Of a stretch of DNA of 64,000 nt, positions 58,539 through 64,000 are shown one piece after another; positions within the stretch are counted from its first letter, which is position 1; each line of letters begins with the position of its first letter. A program made the translations under genes and the position numbers. Below the pieces are notes generated by a model, which saw only the letters and a program-made list of their open reading frames with translations, was not told where the DNA came from and ran no database searches. Origin of the DNA: Antitrichia curtipendula (taxonomy: Eukaryota > Streptophyta > Bryopsida > Hypnales > Leucodontaceae); NCBI GenBank assembly GCA_951230915.1, contig OX579639.1, forward strand, positions 12,896,001 to 12,960,000. The letters run 5' to 3'.

Positions 58539-59572
58539 CAAGCACCTCACTAGTCACTACACGAGTATAGAAAAAGTAGGGTTAACAGATATTTCGCTAA
58601 AATGACGGTATTCATAAGCCATTTTCCATTTGATCAATTTTTAGGACTGATTTAGATTTCAGACCACAAAGTCCAAAATCTAGGAGCAATATACATTTCA
58701 AACTGCACGGTTACACTTGATCCCCCAAATGCCAAGTTTGTGGAATGCTACCATTTTAACGAAATATTTGTTTGTTTTAGGCATTGGCAACAAAGCTTCA
58801 AATGAGCATCAAGATAATTCTTGTATAGGCCTTTTGCATTAAACTCAATCACTATTGATTGGTGCTATAGTATCTTGTTTCTACTAGTGCTACCTGATGA
58901 AACTCAATGATTTTTAAGAGGAAATCTAAATTTAAACTATTTAGTGACACTTTCACAAGTAGGAATTCAATTCTCATTGGAAAACAAAGGAAGCATTAGT
59001 TAACAATGTATTACAAACTTGCAATGATATAATCAAAGCTATAACAATTTATTTGTAACGCATTTCTTAGCCTTACATATTCATCCAAAACTAGCCAATG
59101 AAAATCAAGTCTACCTATCCCAATATGTCCAATTTGATATATTGGTGGATTCTTGTCCTTTGGAATCTTACTTTCTTACTTTCTGATGAATGAATTTAAT
59201 ACAAGTCTACCACACTAACATGAAGCTACAATCTTTTACTTAAAATCTTCACGCTAATCCGTAGTACCTAATTATGTAATTATTAGTAGTGATGCAGGAT
59301 ATCACAAAGAAGAAGAATTTCTTAGAGGACCATGAATAGGGACTGTAATTACATTATGTAAACTTGTAAACTTACCTCTTGTTCCCAAACAAAACAGTCT
59401 TCAACGATGGTAATGTGACTCGAACCTTTGCACCAGTCTAATTTTAGTACCAGGCGCTATGTAACTGGCATCCAGCAATAACAGATTTCACAAGCCAAAA
59501 GAAAAAGGAAAAAAGAAAAAGAAAGGCCTCCTACTCTAGGCTAGTTCCAACTGTACACAGATGGTCTGGTTG
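58539..59572. other. Intergenic sequence upstream of the WW-domain gene
   Basis: No gene or repeat family is recognised. AAAAAGGAAAAAAGAAAAAG-type purine-rich sequence lies at 59503-59525, just before the likely promoter of the next gene. Confidence 0.4.
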
Positions 59573-59581
59573 CATAAAAGG
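59573..59581 (+). promoter_or_regulatory. Candidate TATA element of the WW-domain gene
   Basis: CATAAAAGG lies about 50 bases before the first upstream ATG (59627) and about 430 bases before the main start codon. A TATA box here would place transcription start near 59605. No other support is available. Confidence 0.3.
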
Positions 59582-59626
59582 CGACAATTCTGTTGACTAG
59601 GACTTCCAGTTTCCAGCCTTGTTCTC

Positions 59627-60001
59627 GTGTCGCAACACCCACCCACTCCTCCGCTAATCGCGTACATCTACCAGTCTCCTAGATACTCCAGATCCACGAC
59701 CTCTAGATTCCAGCTACCAGGCCTATTAGAGCGCATCGATCGTCGATGGCGCCCATTTGGAGCAACAAGAGATCAGTGCGTGTCGAAGAAGCTCGCCTGC
59801 TGCACCTTGTTGCTTGCTAGTCTGACTTGCCAATGTGACCTGCTAGAAAGAGTTTTCGCAATTAGAAACCAGCAGTACCTGCAACCGCTCTTTCGATCAC
59901 TGAAAGTTCTCAAGCTATTGATCAGATCAGACTCTCGTGGATCAGAATTGGAATGGGCATCATGGTGCGTAACAGAGCGCAATATCACGAGTCTGGATTG
60001 A
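59627..60001 (+). other. Upstream reading frame touching the main start codon
   Basis: This 124-codon frame begins at the first ATG downstream of the candidate TATA element. Its TGA (59999-60001) overlaps the ATG at 60001-60003 as TGATG. It has no recognisable domain. If the 5' leader is continuous it would be an upstream open reading frame able to reduce or couple translation of the WW-domain protein. It may equally be chance or be removed by an unseen intron. Confidence 0.3.
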
Positions 60002-62061
60002 TGGAAGTGCAGAGAGTACGCGGAGCTTCACAGTCGTGTTTCAACGGCGGGGAGGAGCTTCTGCAGGCCGAGCCGCGGCTCCCTTCCGGCTGGGAGAAGT
60101 GTCTAGATCTGAAGGTAGTGCTAGCTTGTTTTTTTTCCTAATAAAATTTCGAAGTTCTGAATTACTAGTTGCTGCTACACATCCATACACTGATTTCACC
60201 TCGTTGTTGCACCGATCCTAACTTAGCCCGTCCATACTATAGATATCAGTTTGTGATGAGTTTCAGTCCCGGTTGTCAGTAGAAAGCTTTCACTGTCAGA
60301 GTTCTCGAAATGGCGGGTTTCAGACCGGCGAGATTAGCCTGTGATTTTTTGGAGCTAAAAGAACTAGGATTGGTAAAGATCTGAGGTTTCAGTGGTTTCA
60401 GTGGACGACCGAAACTGTGCCGAAATCCATCATGTTATCGATTACTCGTACGAGGTTTGTGTTATGAATCAGGGTGTTGTTTCTAGTTGCGTTTAAATTC
60501 TTTCTTGGTGTGTTGCAGTCTGGTTTGATTTACTTCAAGGACTGGAACTCCGGCACCCTGACCTACCGTGACCCGCGCCATCAATCAGTCCCTCAATCTA
60601 CCCAACGGATTGGCCTTTTATCGATCTCTGTCTCCCCGGAGCAACTCCTCCAAGTTAAAACCGAAGACGCCACGAGCACGAAGCGTAAATCCACTGAGCC
60701 AAGTACTACCCCCGCTGAAGACCAGTCTCTCGAGCTTTCACTGAATCTGCCTGGAACTCCGAGACCCGGCACCAGTCAAGACGGAAGCGTGTGCACCATG
60801 GAGAAGGTCCGAAGCGCCTTGCAACGGTCGCAGTGGCTACACCGTGCTTGCAATCCCCTTGTGCAGACGAGCAGCCTCCGTTCAAGTGATCTCACTGTAA
60901 CCCCCTCTGTAACGCTCTCCCTCTTGTCGTCCTCGAATTCTCAGTGTTTACGTCAAGACTCCGGGTCCAAATCTGAATCTGCTGCGACGTCGCCGTGCTC
61001 TTCCGACGGGTTTACGTCGCCCTCTGTCATGAGCTTCCAAGGTATTACTCGCTTTCAGACTCACCGACCTCTCTGAATTTTCCTACTGGCCTTACGCCGG
61101 CCGCTTTCGTTACTCTATATCTTCTTCCGGACTTTTGGGTTCTCACCAGAATGAGAAATTTTTAATTCTAGTATTAGTTACATGATGGCACTGAAGTTGT
61201 GACGTTCAAGTGTACTGAGGTTTGGAAACGCTTACCAGAGGCTCTAGTAAACAGAACTTGTATAGATCTCCGATTTCAGTGGAAAAACTGAATCTGCGGA
61301 CACATGCAGAGTCGGGAACCTCCGCTGCAGAATGTCCCTAGTTAGTAGAAACATCCCCTATGAAGGTGCCTGTATATACGGCAGGGGAGGTCCCCGAGTC
61401 TACATTGATACTTCCCCCGAAACTGCTCCAATTTCACTGATATCCGCATTGTGAGTATGTTCGTTCTTTCGGTTTAGCGAGAACGTTTTCTCAACAGCTT
61501 TGTAATTATATCTGAGAACTTGCAGCCCTACTTGCAGCTCTAAAACACAAGATGTTAGAAAAGAACAGAGAAATCTGCAAAACTAGTTTTTCAAAAAGCA
61601 GTCCATAAACTCGACTGGGTGCACATGGCTGTAGTTGATCAACATCTTCTAGTCTGACTTTTGGCTCTAGATAACTATCTGTCGCCTATTTTGATGCGAC
61701 AGCTTCTATTCAGAATTTTGGTTCTAGGTAATCACCTTCTTGCAAATTTTCTGAATCAAAAGTTTTATGTTTTATGTTCCTGTTTTCAGGTGATGATGAG
61801 GAAGTGCAACAGCCCGGTGAGTGCCGAGACTCCGGAGCAAAGACCCAGCTTGAATCTCCCGGCGCTTCCGGCTCTTCCTCTCCAGTGATGGTGACAGTGG
61901 GTTGCAAGAGCTGCCTCATGTACGTGATGCTGTCCAAGTCCCACCCCAGCTGCCCCAAGTGCGGCAACACCGACGTGCTTCTGGAGCTTCCAGTTCCTCT
62001 GAAGAAGAAAAGGCGCCTGACACCAGCCGAAGCTCCCTCATGGAGCTGGTGCACAGCTTGA
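60001..62061 (+). CDS. CFL1-like WW-domain protein
   Basis: Three exons (60001-60114, 60519-61041, 61790-62061) splice with GT-AG introns into 302 residues. A WW-type domain spans about 27-58 and is split by intron 1: LPSGWEKCLDLK, then GLIYFKDWNSGTLTYRDPR. The first Trp is present (W31); the second is replaced, as in plant CFL1 proteins. LELSLNL at 109-115 fits an EAR repression motif. The middle is Ser/Thr-rich. C251-x2-C254-x12-C267-x2-C270 (CKSC and CPKC) forms a probable zinc-binding knuckle, and KKKRR at 284-288 is a likely nuclear signal. Rice and Arabidopsis CFL1 negatively regulate cuticle development, acting with the HD-Zip IV factor HDG1; a similar nuclear role is inferred. In-frame upstream ATGs at 59953 and 59962 could add up to 16 residues. 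No lesion is seen. Confidence 0.9.
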
Positions 62062-63887
62062 TAAAGAAAAACATTTGAGAACATTTTTCCCGTTTTTGGT
62101 TACGAAGAAACAGGAATCCTTTGACTGGCGTCAATCAGTAGCAGACCAATTTGAATTCCAACTCTAGCTAGATCGATTATCGTCAATGAAGGTTGATCAG
62201 TATTACTCGGTTAGCTTTTGCTTTGATTGCTGGAACGTGACAAAAAAAAGAGTCCCTGTTTCTGATTTTGTATCATATTAGGCTAGCTGATCGATCTGAC
62301 TTTGAACTCAGACTAGTAGTCAACAGTGTAATGAATTAGTGATTCTCTCTGTACATGGTGGTGGGTGGGTCATTGCAGAGAGATTATGAGTTGACTCTGG
62401 AAGATGCTAAGGTTGTAGGGGTGACAAAAGGTTTCCCAAGTAGTCAGGTTGTTAAATGGACATTCTTATATATAGACTGGACTGTAGAAACCAGAAGACC
62501 AAGTGAAATGAACTCTGTTCACTTTGAACTTTACAAACCAATCTCGACTACAGTTGTGTAGATTGTAGTTTTATATTCTTCGACAGTGTTCTTGGGTCGA
62601 GTCTTGGAAGGCATTTATAAAGGGTGTTTTCGTTCTTGTGCATGTGTTTCTGATGTTAGTCAAAATTGGCAAATTTTTTAAGAAATTGGTGATTTGCGGG
62701 AAACTCAGATGTATTCAGGTTTAGAGTTCTGTGTTACAATTTTGGTGATGTGAAACACACTCAAAAGAACTCAAATTCTCATGCCAAGTCAATCAATCTG
62801 GGTTTATTCACTCAAATCTGTTTTCCTGTCATACTTCTTACTTCATTCTGGCATGATGGGATTTATAGGAATTATAGACAGCTGGGTTTGGGGATTACGG
62901 CATACGAATATATCATCATTACGAAGTAGCTGCAATCGTCATTTTCGTTAAGTTAGCGCAATTCTGGTGCCAAATGCCACCAGAGTTTGACAAACTTCAA
63001 GTCCGTAGGTACTGAACGGAAGAAAGTGCAATTATTTAGCCAGATTTCAATGATAATTGTTATGAACCACCAAAAATTGTGTTGCTGCTACCAAAGTACC
63101 AAAACTGTAAGTTACACAAATTCGTAACCGCAACCAACTTCTTAGAGTTACCACAGCTAAAATCGAAGAAATAAACAAAGAGCGGCCGCATCAGCTTACG
63201 CAATTGAATTTTTGTGTACCAAAATGTATACGTCTTCTTGTGTTGGTCCTGAGCTGTTTCTGATGTCAGCCTCAACGTCACCCTCATGTACCTTGAATGG
63301 TCAAGTTCGTCAAAGTGGCACAAATTCTGGGTATCACAATTTGTGACGTTCATACACAAAGCTTTTGAAGTATTCAACATGGCCTTGGATTGTACTTTGG
63401 ATCGTCAATTTCGAGAATTTGGTGAGATTCTGGCACCAATATTTATGAGCAAATGTACACAAAGACATCAAAAACTAGGATAGGTACAGATTTACGTTTT
63501 AGACCTTGCACTCTCAAAGTGCCGAAGTCATGGAATAAGGTACCGCCAAGGTAGTTGAATGAAATTGGCGTTTGGGGCATCTTCATGCAGTATGGTTGTG
63601 ACCTCAGGGTCATGCAGGGCCTCACCATTAAATACTTCGTTCAGATTTGAACTAAAGTTCATGAATTAATTAGTTTGTGTAGCTAAATGTATTTTTAGGA
63701 TTACTTTACATCATCCACTTTGTATTGCAACTTGCAACGTGTAACCAATGAGGCTCTTGTTTCAATCGGCGTCTAATAAATATCAGGTATTTTCCACAAC
63801 TGCAAGAATTGAATTGTTGGGGTACATTGAATGACTGCACTCTAAAATTGTGGACTCTCCGTCGTTGATTGAATGTTACGAACGTGA
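62062..63887. other. 3' flank of the WW-domain gene and intergenic sequence
   Basis: The proximal part is presumably 3' untranslated sequence; no canonical AATAAA signal stands out. No second gene is recognised, and the small reading frames near 62355-62561 and 63060-63380 show no family features. Confidence 0.4.
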
Positions 63888-64000
63888 TAAGGTAGGAGGC
63901 TCTTGAATCACCCATCTAAGGGCTGATCTGCCTTTTTCATATGCTTCCTTGGTCGGTAGTATTTTTAATTCCTTATGTTAAATAGGAATAGATTGGAAAG
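63888..64000. repeat. TAAGGTAG-family element cut by the window edge
   Basis: TAAGGTAGGAGGCTCTTGAA is followed by CCATCTAAGGGCTGATCTGC and CTTTTTCATATG. This matches the left end of the element at 42998. It continues beyond the window. Confidence 0.55.

Overview
The window reads as nuclear DNA of a land plant. It is AT-rich, has spliced genes with GT-AG introns, and contains two recognisable plant families: a signal-peptide cytochrome b561-domain protein and a CURLY FLAG LEAF1 (CFL1)-type WW-domain protein. Plant-style PIF/Harbinger coding relics and dense short inverted-repeat transposons fill much of the rest. The lineage cannot be fixed from sequence alone; a non-flowering plant (bryophyte or lycophyte) is only a guess.

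Layout. 1-13 kb: gene-poor, very AT-rich, with non-autonomous elements and a broken Tc1/mariner transposase near 9.7-10.2 kb. 13.6-17.2 kb: a four-exon cytochrome b561 gene, + strand, apparently intact. 18-22.5 kb: low-copy sequence with inverted repeats, tandem units carrying telomere-like CCCTAAA motifs, and exon remnants of an unrecognised gene. 22-31 kb: gene-poor, ending in a cluster of TTAA-flanked elements. 31.4-35.0 kb: a decayed two-gene PIF/Harbinger transposon, with the transposase on + and the Myb/SANT partner on -, arranged tail to tail. 36-59 kb: nested non-autonomous elements. 59.6-62.1 kb: an intact three-exon CFL1-like gene, + strand. 62-64 kb: 3' flank, then an element cut by the window edge.

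The main unexplained pattern is a diverse set of about fourteen elements (0.35-1.4 kb). They end in CCCCTAAA-like inverted termini, and most are bounded by TTAA. TTAA duplication plus CCC...GGG ends is the hallmark of the piggyBac superfamily, though no piggyBac transposase is in the window. Two copies sit at the same position inside two copies of a larger inverted-repeat element, and a third copy of that larger element at 3.5 kb shows the empty TTAA site. Also present are a hAT-like family with 8-bp target duplications (three copies), a PIF-type family with 3-bp TTA/TAA duplications (two copies), and a TAAGGTAG-ended family. The two intact genes are unrelated to each other; the rest is mobile DNA in various states of decay. 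No tRNA, rRNA or CRISPR array was recognised.
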